Shown here in pieces: positions 26,124-33,363 of a stretch of 40,899 bases of DNA (its first letter is position 1; the number at the start of each line of letters is the position of its first letter). The position numbers and the translations under genes were made by a program. This DNA comes from an uncultured Bacteroidales bacterium (GTDB lineage: Bacteria; Bacteroidota; Bacteroidia; Bacteroidales; Bacteroidaceae): assembly GCA_902788865.1 (NCBI GenBank), contig CADALZ010000011.1:13649-54547 (forward strand), given 5' to 3'. Below the pieces are notes generated by a model. It was not told the origin of the DNA. It did no database searches and was given only the letters and a program-made list of their open reading frames with translations.

Positions 26124-27584
26124 TTAAAACAGCCTTGCACGCTGCTTCAGCGTATTATCCCCCACGATATAGGCATAGAGGGCAGCTGGGATGAATTGAA
26201 GACCTACAGTGTCCATCTGCCTATATGCATAAGTGGAGATCGAGGTCACGATGGCAGAGGGAAGGTGATTGGCCTCCATGAATGCAAGCAGTGACTTGAG
26301 GCCACCTGGCTGATCAAAATAGCGGTCGCTCCACTTGATCTCAACCGCCCAACGGGGCTTCTGAGTAGCCAAGTCGAGCCCCACCATATCCACCTCTCCG
26401 TCATCACGGCCTTTCTTCCAGTTGGCATAATAAATCTCGGAGTTGTCACGCTGTATCCACTGGGCATAGATGGCTGTCTCTACCATCATCCCCATCATCT
26501 TGTCGGTTTCTATCAGTGGAGAATACAACGCACACCTTAGGGCTGGATTGGTGAGGTAGATCTTGAAGTTTGTCACACGCTGAAGCCTACGGGCATTCTC
26601 ATCTACCTTATGGATGACTTTGATGAGGAAGGCCGACTGCAGGTATTCCATATATTTCTTAAGCATTGGCTTCTTGATGCCCGACTCTTTCGAGAGGTCT
26701 TCGTAAGAGAATTCACCACCACTGCGAAAGGCTATATGCACAAACAACCGATTAAGCTCCTGCACATCCTGAATGCCATAGAGGCTAGGTAGGTCTTTTA
26801 GCATCACCTTATCCACGATGTCGTTCTTAATGTATATGCCTGCTCCCTCTTGCAGCTTCCGAGAAAGCACCAACTCTGGATAGCCACCGAAGTTGATGTA
26901 GTCTAAGAAGTGCCTATTGAGCGCCTCTATATTCATCGTATCAAAAGCATTGACCACCTGCCCGTTCCAAATGATGTCCTTCGGAACTATCAGATGATCC
27001 AGCCCCAGCAGATGTATATACTCATTGAATGTCAACGGTGGAAGCGTGAAATCGGTGAAACGTCCTGCACCACTCTCTGTGCTCTTCATCTTCAACGCAG
27101 CAGCTGCAGAGCCAGAGGCAATGAACTTCACACCCCGATAGCTATCTATCAGCGACTTGAGGTGCAGCTCCCAGTTTTTGAGATATTGTATCTCGTCATA
27201 GAACACATAGTAACCCGTCGGGTTGGCATCGGCTTCCTTCAAGGCCGAGCAGGCTGTCTGAAAGAGTTCTTCCAAAGAGAGATGATTGTATATGGGTGTG
27301 TCTATGGACAAGTAGATGATATGCTGTGGGTTTACGCCCTGCTCTATCAGTCGATCTATGCAATGGAATATCATCACCGTCTTTCCCACACGCCGAGGAC
27401 CCATGAGGATGATGCCACGACGTATGCTTAGGTCATGAACCATGGGGAAAAACAAGTCCAGATAAAGCCTGTGCTTCATCTCACAGAAATCTTGTGGGAT
27501 TATATGGGTGGTCCACCATGGATTATCAAACTGCATACGTTTGATAACCTGCTCTATCATGTATTCTCTGTTTATGGTTTCCAT
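26124..27584 (-). CDS. AAA ATPase with DUF4143 (PD-(D/E)XK-like) C-terminus
   Basis: A 486-aa protein. Residues of about 45-180 are an AAA domain (Walker A GPRRVGKTV, Walker B YYVFYDEIQYL, sensor FIASGSAAAAL), followed by the winged-helix-like DLSKESGIKKPMLKKYMEYL, and a DUF4143 C-terminus with GEVDMV...RWAVEIKWSD, a nuclease-type D-x(n)-E-x-K arrangement. The family is common and multicopy in Bacteroidetes; its function is unsettled. The ATG at 27584 (METINREYM) was chosen over an upstream TTG at 27647 because the extra 21 codons run through the operator-like repeats. Composition is nearer the genome average than the helicase pair. It ends 68 bp before the helicase gene on the same strand. 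Confidence 0.88.
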   Translation of the reverse strand: METINREYMIEQVIKRMQFDNPWWTTHIIPQDFCEMKHRLYLDLFFPMVHDLSIRRGIILMGPRRVGKTVMIFHCIDRLIEQGVNPQHIIYLSIDTPIYNHLSLEELFQTACSALKEADANPTGYYVFYDEIQYLKNWELHLKSLIDSYRGVKFIASGSAAAALKMKSTESGAGRFTDFTLPPLTFNEYIHLLGLDHLIVPKDIIWNGQVVNAFDTMNIEALNRHFLDYINFGGYPELVLSRKLQEGAGIYIKNDIVDKVMLKDLPSLYGIQDVQELNRLFVHIAFRSGGEFSYEDLSKESGIKKPMLKKYMEYLQSAFLIKVIHKVDENARRLQRVTNFKIYLTNPALRCALYSPLIETDKMMGMMVETAIYAQWIQRDNSEIYYANWKKGRDDGEVDMVGLDLATQKPRWAVEIKWSDRYFDQPGGLKSLLAFMEANHLPSAIVTSISTYAYRQMDTVGLQFIPAALYAYIVGDNTLKQRARLF

Positions 27585-27735
27585 ACTACAATGTAAAAAT
27601 AAGTTCTTTCTGATGGCAAAAATAACTCTATTTTTACAAATTTGCAAGAATAAGTGCTTTTAAAAGTATCTATTTTTACATTTTTGTAGAAATAAGCTCA
27701 TTTTGGCGTTTGGAATGTGCTTATTTTTACATCAT
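27585..27735 (-). promoter_or_regulatory. Iterated TATTTTTACA dyads upstream of the AAA/DUF4143 gene
   Basis: TATTTTTACA occurs at 27629-27638, 27670-27679 and 27722-27731 (the last with TTATTTTTAC context), and its inverse TGTAAAAATA at 27592-27601. At 27670-27693 the word is followed by TTTT and TGTAGAAATA, a near-perfect inverse, forming a dyad; the 27629 copy has a weaker partner (TGCAAGAATA). Repeated dyads over a promoter suggest binding of a repressor, possibly the encoded protein. Confidence 0.55.
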
Positions 27736-27756
27736 GGGAGGGGAACTGTCATTTAT

Positions 27757-27777
27757 GGTCATTAGTCAAAAGTCAAG
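27757..27777 (-). repeat. TGACNNN heptamer repeat, copy 4
   Basis: GGTCATTAGTCAAAAGTCAAG, i.e. TGACTTTTGACTAATGACC on the minus strand, 7-base period. Confidence 0.6.
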
Positions 27778-27779
27778 AA

Positions 27780-27807
27780 GGGAGGGGATGGGGAGTGAAG
27801 AGGGTGG
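27780..27807 (+). other. G-rich tract with four G runs
   Basis: Runs of 3, 4, 4 and 3 G separated by 1, 2 and 8 bases; a possible G-quadruplex on the plus strand, 10 bp before a 38-bp palindrome. Confidence 0.45.
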
Positions 27808-27816
27808 AAAATGGAA

Positions 27817-27854
27817 TTAAATACTATATATAATATATTATATATAGTATTTAA
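27817..27854. repeat. 38-bp perfect palindrome without spacer
   Basis: TTAAATACTATATATAATA is followed directly by its exact inverse TATTATATATAGTATTTAA. It lies between divergent genes (AAA/DUF4143 and HU-like). Possible roles are a dimer-binding operator, a cruciform site or a recombination/replication site; the sequence alone does not decide. Confidence 0.85.
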
Positions 27855-28152
27855 AGTTTGAATGACTGGGTTGAGGGGAGTTGATGGCGTGTGGGGAGCT
27901 TCGTGACTAATGACTAATGACTGTTCATGACCAATAAGAGGGGTGTTTTACGGGGCAGTTGGGAAAAAGTTTTTTTTCTAAATGGGAAAAAATATTTTTC
28001 CAACTGGGTGGAAAAATGCTTCCAAGTGGGGAAAGACGATAAAGGAGTGGGCGGAGCATAAAGTTTCAGAGATAGATACACAGAATCATGCATTATCTCG
28101 CATGGAGCGCACGAAATAGTTGGGCTTCTGAACAAGGTGCTGCAGAAGGGTG
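27855..28152. other. Gap upstream of the HU-like gene
   Basis: About 300 bp with no gene. It has a TGACNNN repeat (27903-27932) and an A/T-run area near 27960-28030 where TTGGGAAAAAGTTTTTTTTC and a nearby AAATGGGAAAAAATATTTTT with TTCCAACTGGGTGGAAAAAT form partly inverted copies. No ORF or RNA gene could be supported. Confidence 0.5.
27903..27932 (+). repeat. TGACNNN heptamer repeat, copy 5
   Basis: GTGACTAATGACTAATGACT then TTCATGACC; same family as 11969-11998. Confidence 0.7.
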
Positions 28153-28160
28153 TATCTTTG
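28153..28160 (+). promoter_or_regulatory. Promoter -7 box for the HU-like gene
   Basis: TATCTTTG matches TAnnTTTG exactly, 87 bp upstream of the ATG. A weak -33 (TCTG) lies 22 bp further up. The leader contains two ACTAAACAAAG copies (28201-28211 and 28219-28229). Confidence 0.55.
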
Positions 28161-28247
28161 CATTGTCTAAGCGAGGCCAAGCAAGACATAGTGCACTACA
28201 ACTAAACAAAGTATTAACAACTAAACAAAGAAAGGAGACCAAAAATT

Positions 28248-28796
28248 ATGGCAATCAAAGTGAAAGCAAGGCAGACACTGATCAACGTGGGCCCTCAGAA
28301 GGGCAACTACCGATTTGTGATGCAGACAGAAATCTACAACTCTCTGAACGCAGAGAAGGTGATGCAGGAGGCAGCCCTGCGATCGGGCCTGCAGAAGGCT
28401 ACGGTGAATGCGGCATGGGATGCCTTCGGTGAGGTGATCAAGGCGTGGGCCACGGAGGGCCACAGCGTGGCAGTGCCTGGACTGGGAACGATGCGATTTG
28501 GCGTTCGTGCCACCAGCGTGGAGAACGTGGAGGACGTGAGTACCAACCTCATCACCAGCCGAAGGGTGATCTTCGTGCCAAGCGTGGACATCAAGAAGGA
28601 ACTGGGCAGCACCAGCATCAACATCACGTGCTACGACAAGGATGGCAAGATCATCAAGCAGGTGACCAGCCGTGACGAGAACGATGTGGAGGAAGGCGAA
28701 GCCTCTGGTGAGGGCAGCACTACCGGCAACGAGAACGGGAACACTCAGACGCCGAGCACCGATGATACAGGAGGCGTTGACAGCGGACTTGGGTAA
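28248..28796 (+). CDS. HU-like DNA-binding protein (HU-HIG type)
   Basis: A 182-aa protein related to HU/IHF: VMQEAALRSGLQKATVNAAWDAFGEVIKAW is the helical dimerisation part, and HSVAVPGLGTMRFGVRATSV followed by SRRVIFVPSVDIKKEL is the beta-arm region of the Bacteroidetes HU-HIG proteins. The C-terminal 40 residues are acidic and Gly/Ser/Thr-rich, probably disordered. It should bind and bend DNA. In Bacteroidales such genes commonly lie near VirE-type primases, as here in opposite orientation. A purine-rich AAAGGAGA just before the ATG is one of the few Shine-Dalgarno-like sites in the window. Confidence 0.9.
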   Translation: MAIKVKARQTLINVGPQKGNYRFVMQTEIYNSLNAEKVMQEAALRSGLQKATVNAAWDAFGEVIKAWATEGHSVAVPGLGTMRFGVRATSVENVEDVSTNLITSRRVIFVPSVDIKKELGSTSINITCYDKDGKIIKQVTSRDENDVEEGEASGEGSTTGNENGNTQTPSTDDTGGVDSGLG

Positions 28797-28836
28797 ATGA
28801 AGAATGAAGAATGAAGAGTGGAGAGTGGAGAGTTTC

Positions 28837-28918
28837 ACAGGATTTATAGGATTTAATATTATAACATCGGATTATACGGATTTTACAGATTAATTAATTA
28901 AAATCCTATTAATCCTGT
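28837..28918. repeat. Long imperfect inverted repeat between HU-like and smalltalk genes
   Basis: ACAGGATTTATAGGATTT (28837-28854) pairs with AAATCCTATTAATCCTGT (28901-28918) at 17 of 18 positions. The loop contains GGATTATACGGATTTTACAG. ATGAAGA and GAGAGTG heptamers flank it on the left and ATTCTCA/ATTCACA units on the right (28921-28950). Confidence 0.75.
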
Positions 28919-28982
28919 AAAATTCTCAATCCTCAATTCACAATTCTCAATAAATTTAAAATCCGATGATAAAATCAAGCTT

Positions 28983-29078
28983 ATGAACAAGAAAGAAATC
29001 ATCAAGTATGGCATACAGCTACTGATAGCTATCCTTACAGCCATAGGCACTACACTGGGCGTGACATCGTGCATCTAA
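28983..29078 (+). CDS. Smalltalk-type peptide
   Basis: A 31-aa ORF beginning ATG at 28983: a charged start (MNKKEIIKYG), a hydrophobic helix (IQLLIAILTAIGTTLGV) and a C-terminal TSCI. This matches the Bacteroidales peptides annotated as smalltalk protein, which end in ...TTLGVTSC plus one or two residues and lie next to HU and muralytic genes. Function unknown; a membrane-inserted peptide is likely from the sequence, and Cys30 could resemble a lipobox but would leave only two residues. It is 186 bp after the HU-like gene and may be cotranscribed. Too short for default gene finders. Confidence 0.85.
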   Translation: MNKKEIIKYGIQLLIAILTAIGTTLGVTSCI

Positions 29079-29079
29079 A

Positions 29080-29107
29080 GTTTAGAGTTTAGGGTTTAGA
29101 GTTTAGA
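29080..29107 (+). repeat. GTTTAGA heptamer array
   Basis: Four units of GTTTAGA/GTTTAGG in tandem, 7-bp period, right after the smalltalk stop. Confidence 0.75.
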
Positions 29108-29110
29108 GCT

Positions 29111-29140
29111 GTCACGAAAAGTCAATAGTCAACAGTCAGC
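29111..29140 (-). repeat. TGACNNN heptamer repeat, copy 6
   Basis: On the minus strand TGACTGTTGACTATTGACT; same family as 11969-11998. Confidence 0.65.
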
Positions 29141-29154
29141 AAGAAGATGCTACC

Positions 29155-29186
29155 TCTGCAGGGGGGGGGGCATCTTATTATTTTTG
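29155..29186 (+). promoter_or_regulatory. GH97 promoter with a G10 tract in its spacer
   Basis: TATTTTTG at 29179-29186 fits TAnnTTTG. Exactly 20 bases upstream is TCTG (29155-29158), one base off TTTG. The 20-bp spacer holds ten consecutive G (29161-29170). Gain or loss of a G would change the -33/-7 distance, the classical layout of slipped-strand phase variation. Confidence 0.6.
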
Positions 29187-29269
29187 CCCTTACACTTGCC
29201 GGAGTCTGAACTATTCACTACTTTTATGCCACGGTATCTGGAATCCTAAAACCAATAAACTGATAACTT

Positions 29270-31225
29270 ATGAGAACGACTATGAACCTACTGGGGCTGC
29301 TCTGCATGGTGATGCTCCTATCTGCACCAGCACAGGCAGCAAAGAGCACCCGACTGACTTCGCCTCACGGACAGATCACCGTGGATCTGCATACGGAGAA
29401 GGGACAGCTAGGATGGACGGTGAGCCGAAACGGAACGCCTGTATTTACGCTGAAAGACATCGCTCTGGTGCTGACCGACCAGACACTGGGTGGCACGGCT
29501 GGGGCACGCAGCGTGAAGCAGAAGCGCGTGAGCCAGAGCTTCAGCCCCGTGGTGCCTCTGAAGCATGCCACCATACAGGATGAATATACGGAGGCCGTGA
29601 TAGGTTTCGGACAGTATAGCATAGAGATGCGCGTGATGGACAATGCCGTGGCCTACCGCTTCGTGACCCGACTGAAGGGGGAGGTGGAGGTGAAGGATGA
29701 GCGCTTCAGGCTGGAACCTGCCACGGGATTCACCGCCCACTACCAGACGGCTCCGGACAACTTCAACACCTCGTATCAGGAGGCCTACCAGCACATGACG
29801 CTCACCGACTGGAACGCTGCCGAACGACGCATGGCTACCAATCCGCTGTTGCTCTCGGGCCCGGCAGACACGCAGCTGCTCATGGGTGAGAGCGACGTGG
29901 ACGACTATCCGCACCAGTTCCTCACCACCGACGGCTCTGCCATAGTGCCACGCTACCCCAAGGCCCCTGCCTCATGGGACCCTAAGGGCGACAGAGGGCA
30001 GACCATCGTGGAGGCCAGCTACATAGCCAAGACGCTGGGACAGAGGACTTTCCCATGGCGCTTCGTGGTGGTGACAGACTCCAAGGGCATCATAGAGCAG
30101 ACGGTGCCCGTGCAGCTGGCTCGCAGAAACGTGCTGGATGATACCAGTTGGATACGCCCTGGAAAAGTGTCGTGGGAGTGGTGGAACGGTGCCACACCCT
30201 ACGGACCCGACGTGGACTTCAAGGCTGGGTGCAACTATGAGACCTACTGCTACTTTGCCGACTTTGCCTCACGCTATGGCATAGAGTATATCCTCCTGGA
30301 CGAGGGATGGGCACAGAGCAACACAGACCCCTTCCACGGCAATGAGAACCTGCGCCTCACGGAGCTGATAGACTACTGCCAAGCCAAGGGGGTGAAGCTG
30401 ATGCTGTGGCTCCCCTGGCTCACGGTGGAGAAGCACTTCGACACGCTGTTTGAGACCTATGAGCAGTGGGGCATCACGGCTGTGAAGATAGACTTCATGG
30501 ACCATGCCGACCAGTGGATGACGGGCTTCTACAAACGCGTGATGGCCGAGGCTGCACGACACCACATCATGGTGGACTGGCACGGCTCGTTCACCCCTGC
30601 CGGACTGGAGCAGGAGTACCCCAACCTGCTGACCTACGAGGGTGTGCTGGGACTGGAGATGATGGCCCGTTGCACGCCCGACAACACGGTGCTGCTGCCT
30701 TTCATACGCAATGCCGTGGGACCAGCCGACTTCACGCCCGGTGGCATGAACAACATGCAGCCCGAACGCTTCCAAGCCACACGCCCCAACTCGGGTGCCA
30801 TGGGCACACGTGCCTTCCAGATGGCACTCTACGTGGTGCTGGAGAGCGGATGGCAGATGCTGGCCGACAATCCTACACGCTACTACCAGAACGATGACTG
30901 CACACGCTTCATAGCTTCCGTGCCCACCACATGGGATGAGACGCGTGCGCTGCAGGCCGAGGCTGGAAAGTATGTCATCGTGGCCAAGCGGAAGGGAGAG
31001 AAATGGTATGTGGGTGGCATCTGCAACGGTGAGCAGGAGCGCACCTTCCAGCTGAAGCTGGACTTCCTAAGCGAGGGTACGCACAAGCTGACGGCCTACA
31101 AAGACGGTGTGAACGCAGGCTATCAGGCTATGCATTATAATAAGGTGGAGCAGACGGTGACCAGTGCATCGACCATCGAGGTGAAGATGGTGAAGAACGG
31201 AGGCTGGGCTGCCGTGATAGAGTGA
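29270..31225 (+). CDS. Glycoside hydrolase family 97 (retaining type predicted)
   Basis: A 651-aa exported enzyme. Signal peptide 1-23 (MNLLGLLCMVMLLSAPAQA, cleavage before AKS), N-terminal beta-sandwich (about 25-290), catalytic barrel from KVSWEWWNG, and a C-terminal beta domain. FADFASRYGIEYILLDEGWA and LMLWLPW are GH97 blocks. Asp408 in VKIDFMD sits where retaining GH97 alpha-galactosidases carry the nucleophile; inverting SusB-type alpha-glucosidases lack it. Glu457 in LLTYEGVLGLE is the likely acid/base. So an alpha-galactosidase-like or other retaining alpha-glycosidase is favoured, acting in the periplasm. No SusCD genes are nearby. It points toward the rhamnose operon and is separated from it by a strong two-way terminator. 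Confidence 0.92.
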   Translation: MRTTMNLLGLLCMVMLLSAPAQAAKSTRLTSPHGQITVDLHTEKGQLGWTVSRNGTPVFTLKDIALVLTDQTLGGTAGARSVKQKRVSQSFSPVVPLKHATIQDEYTEAVIGFGQYSIEMRVMDNAVAYRFVTRLKGEVEVKDERFRLEPATGFTAHYQTAPDNFNTSYQEAYQHMTLTDWNAAERRMATNPLLLSGPADTQLLMGESDVDDYPHQFLTTDGSAIVPRYPKAPASWDPKGDRGQTIVEASYIAKTLGQRTFPWRFVVVTDSKGIIEQTVPVQLARRNVLDDTSWIRPGKVSWEWWNGATPYGPDVDFKAGCNYETYCYFADFASRYGIEYILLDEGWAQSNTDPFHGNENLRLTELIDYCQAKGVKLMLWLPWLTVEKHFDTLFETYEQWGITAVKIDFMDHADQWMTGFYKRVMAEAARHHIMVDWHGSFTPAGLEQEYPNLLTYEGVLGLEMMARCTPDNTVLLPFIRNAVGPADFTPGGMNNMQPERFQATRPNSGAMGTRAFQMALYVVLESGWQMLADNPTRYYQNDDCTRFIASVPTTWDETRALQAEAGKYVIVAKRKGEKWYVGGICNGEQERTFQLKLDFLSEGTHKLTAYKDGVNAGYQAMHYNKVEQTVTSASTIEVKMVKNGGWAAVIE

Positions 31226-31246
31226 GCCACTGGGAGACTGAAAAGC

Positions 31247-31280
31247 AGAGAGGGTATGCCAACCAAGGCATACCCTCTCT
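31247..31280. terminator. Bidirectional terminator between GH97 and rhaD
   Basis: AGAGAGGGTATGCC (31247-31260) and GGCATACCCTCTCT (31267-31280) form a perfect 14-bp stem with loop AACCAA. T-rich TTGTT follows on the plus strand, and GCTTTT follows on the minus strand, so it can end both converging transcripts. Confidence 0.9.
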
Positions 31281-31287
31281 TTGTTAA

Positions 31288-31317
31288 GTCACGAACGGTC
31301 AATAGTCAGCAGTCAAG
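31288..31317 (-). repeat. TGACNNN heptamer repeat, copy 7
   Basis: Minus strand TGACTGCTGACTATTGACC then TTCGTGAC; same family as 11969-11998. Confidence 0.68.
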
Positions 31318-31327
31318 AAGCACCAGC

Positions 31328-32134
31328 CTATTTAGGCAGGTGGAAGGCTACGCTCATCTCTTTCATCTGCTCATCGGTCATGCCATCGGGCTCAAAGCCC
31401 ATGCACTTGGCCTTGACGTAGATATCGGCACTCTTCACCAGCACATCTATCTGGTCGAAGGCATCCATCACATCGAGACCCTTGGCAAAGACACCATGCT
31501 TCTCCCACAGCACCACGTCGTAGTCTTCCAGCTCACGCATGGTGGCCTCGGCCAGTGCCGCAGAGCTTGGCAGCTCGTAGCGCACCACGCCCAGTCCCAG
31601 CGGACAGAAGGCCTTGGTCTCTGGTATCATGCTCCAGAGCAGGTGAGAAAGTACATCCTTCTGGAGGAACTTCTCACAGTGGCTCATGGCTACCAGCTCA
31701 ATGGGGTGCGTGTGCACGGTGGCATTGTAGGGTGAGCCCTGCTCCAGCATACGGTTGTGCACAGCCAGGTGCGAAGGTAGCTCACTGGTGGGCTGCACAG
31801 GCTCATCGGCTATGATGACGTAAGAGGCACAGTCGTCCAAGATGCGGATGATGGAGCCGTTCTGCATAGGCCAACGGGCCAAGTCGCGCATGCGCTTGCC
31901 AGTGCCCTTACAGTAGAAGTATGCCCCTTTGAGGTAAGGCAGGGTGATGCCTATCTGCTTCACCTCGCTGATGGCTGGAAGCTGACGGATCTCGTCGTCA
32001 ACAAACTTAGTGATATTCACGGTGATGTTTCCACCGTTTCGTTCTGCCCAGCCTTTCTGCCAAAGGTAGCCAGCCACTTCGGCCACCTTATCTACCTCGG
32101 CTTTCAGGAGAGGGCGGTTTTGTAAGATATTCAT
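31328..32134 (-). CDS. rhaD: Rhamnulose-1-phosphate aldolase
   Basis: A 268-aa class II aldolase that splits L-rhamnulose-1-phosphate into dihydroxyacetone phosphate and L-lactaldehyde. GYLWQKGWAERNGGNITVNIT matches the RhaD N-terminus, NATVHTHPIELVA carries the His-x-His zinc ligands, and VVLWEKHGVFAKG holds the third histidine. The ATG at 32134 (MNILQNRP) is preferred over one at 32146, which would add four residues (MFNK) encoded at the edge of an ACATTAA repeat array. Last gene of the rhamnose operon. No lactaldehyde reductase is present in the window. Confidence 0.95.
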   Translation of the reverse strand: MNILQNRPLLKAEVDKVAEVAGYLWQKGWAERNGGNITVNITKFVDDEIRQLPAISEVKQIGITLPYLKGAYFYCKGTGKRMRDLARWPMQNGSIIRILDDCASYVIIADEPVQPTSELPSHLAVHNRMLEQGSPYNATVHTHPIELVAMSHCEKFLQKDVLSHLLWSMIPETKAFCPLGLGVVRYELPSSAALAEATMRELEDYDVVLWEKHGVFAKGLDVMDAFDQIDVLVKSADIYVKAKCMGFEPDGMTDEQMKEMSVAFHLPK

Positions 32135-32142
32135 TTTATTAA

Positions 32143-32280
32143 ACATTAAACGTTATACATTAAACGTTAAACATTAAACATTAAACATTATACATTATAC
32201 ATTAAACATTATATTCTTCGGGCATTGAACATTAACCATGCAGGGTGATTCTATCCGGAAGTTTAATGTTTAATGTTTAA
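32143..32280. repeat. ACATTAA heptamer array with inverse arm
   Basis: Ten tandem 7-bp units (ACATTAA, ACGTTAT, ACATTAT variants) at 32143-32212. TTAAACATTAAACATTAAAC (32167-32186) is the exact inverse of 32261-32280, a 20-bp perfect arm separated by 74 bases. Lies between rhaT and rhaD inside the operon. Confidence 0.88.
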
Positions 32281-32281
32281 T

Positions 32282-33316
32282 TCATTTCAGCAGTTCTGGC
32301 ACGAAGGTGGAGATGATGAGCACGATGATGCCTATCACCAGCACCGTGATGGTCTTCTGTGAGCAGCCTTTCCACTCCTTGAGGATGATGCCCCAGACAT
32401 TGCTGAACACCACGTTGAGTGCCATGAGGATGCAGAAGGCAAAGGTGGTGAGCGTAGGACTCTCCGTGAGGAAGCCCTTGCCCAACGACAGTCCGAAGAA
32501 CTGGCTATACCACAGCAAGCCTGCCAAGGCACAGAAGAGGATGTTGTTCCCCCAGAGACTGCCCTTGCCATAGTCGGCCCATGTGCTGTTCTTGCTATTC
32601 TGGTAGAAGCAATACACGGCATTGGTGCAGAAGCCTCCGATGGTGACCAGCAGCGTAGCAGGCAGGGTGCTATACATCGGATTGGTGAGCTCACCGAAGT
32701 TGATGTCCTTGCCAAACTCCAGTCCCACGTTGAAGCATCCGCTCATGAAGCCAGCCAGCAGAGCGATGAGAATGCCCTTGGGGAAGTTGAAGTCCTTCAC
32801 GGCCTTCTTCTTCTCCTCCTCACTGAGGCTCTGAGCCTTCATGTTTCCAGCCACTCCGATGATGGCAATGCCTATCAGAGTGACCACCACACCGATGATC
32901 ACTGCACTGGTGAGGCTCTCCAGCGGTTTCTGCTCAGGGAAGAAGATGTTGAGCAGCACAGGCCCCATGATGGTGCCCAGTCCGGCACAGGTGCCCAAGG
33001 CGATGCTCTGTCCCAGTGCCACACCCAGATAGCGCATGGAGAGGCCGAAGGTGAGTCCGCCCACGCCCCACAGCACCCCGAAGAACACCGTCATCCAGAC
33101 GTTGAACGAAGGGGCTGTAGAGAACAACTCCATGAGGCTATGTCCTGAGGGCACTGCCAGCAATGCGCCCAAGAACGGGAAGATGAGCCAGGCGAACACG
33201 CCCTGGACTATCCAGTAGCTCTCCCAGCTCCACTCCTTTATCTTATTGATAGGCACGTAGCTGCTACTCTGGCAGAACGCACCTATGGCGATGATCAGTA
33301 ATCCTAGAATTATCAT
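32282..33316 (-). CDS. rhaT: L-rhamnose-proton symporter
   Basis: A 344-aa inner-membrane transporter with about ten hydrophobic segments, the same length as E. coli RhaT. Blocks such as SSSYVPINKIKEWSWESYWIVQG, GVLWGVGGLTFGLSMRYLGVALGQSIALG and GFMSGCFNVGLEFG are characteristic. The ATG at 33316 (MIILGLL) was chosen; a TTG 12 bases upstream would give an atypical start. It takes up rhamnose for the adjoining isomerase, kinase and aldolase. 47 bp separate it from the isomerase gene; the gap has an AAAATTAAAAAATGCAAAG repeat shared with 37617-37642. Confidence 0.95.
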   Translation of the reverse strand: MIILGLLIIAIGAFCQSSSYVPINKIKEWSWESYWIVQGVFAWLIFPFLGALLAVPSGHSLMELFSTAPSFNVWMTVFFGVLWGVGGLTFGLSMRYLGVALGQSIALGTCAGLGTIMGPVLLNIFFPEQKPLESLTSAVIIGVVVTLIGIAIIGVAGNMKAQSLSEEEKKKAVKDFNFPKGILIALLAGFMSGCFNVGLEFGKDINFGELTNPMYSTLPATLLVTIGGFCTNAVYCFYQNSKNSTWADYGKGSLWGNNILFCALAGLLWYSQFFGLSLGKGFLTESPTLTTFAFCILMALNVVFSNVWGIILKEWKGCSQKTITVLVIGIIVLIISTFVPELLK

Positions 33317-33327
33317 TTTAATATGCA

Positions 33328-33353
33328 AAAATTAAAAAATGCAAAGATGCAAA
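33328..33353 (+). repeat. 26-bp repeat shared with the argG upstream region
   Basis: AAAATTAAAAAATGCAAAG followed by ATGCAAA; 25 of 26 bases equal 37617-37642. Confidence 0.75.
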
Positions 33354-33363
33354 TATTAAAAGA

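Noticed and set aside
27585-27647. TTG start for the AAA/DUF4143 gene giving 21 extra residues
   Set aside because: The extension runs through the repeated operator-like DNA; the ATG at 27584 gives the usual N-terminus.
29161-29170. G10 run as a pure assembly artefact
   Set aside because: It cannot be excluded, but its exact fit in a 20-bp promoter spacer makes a biological reading worth testing.
32143-32280. CRISPR array
   Set aside because: Units are 7 bp in direct tandem with no unique spacers, and no cas gene is in the window.
33317-33328. TTG start for rhaT
   Set aside because: The ATG at 33316 gives exactly the E. coli RhaT length and a typical N-terminus.
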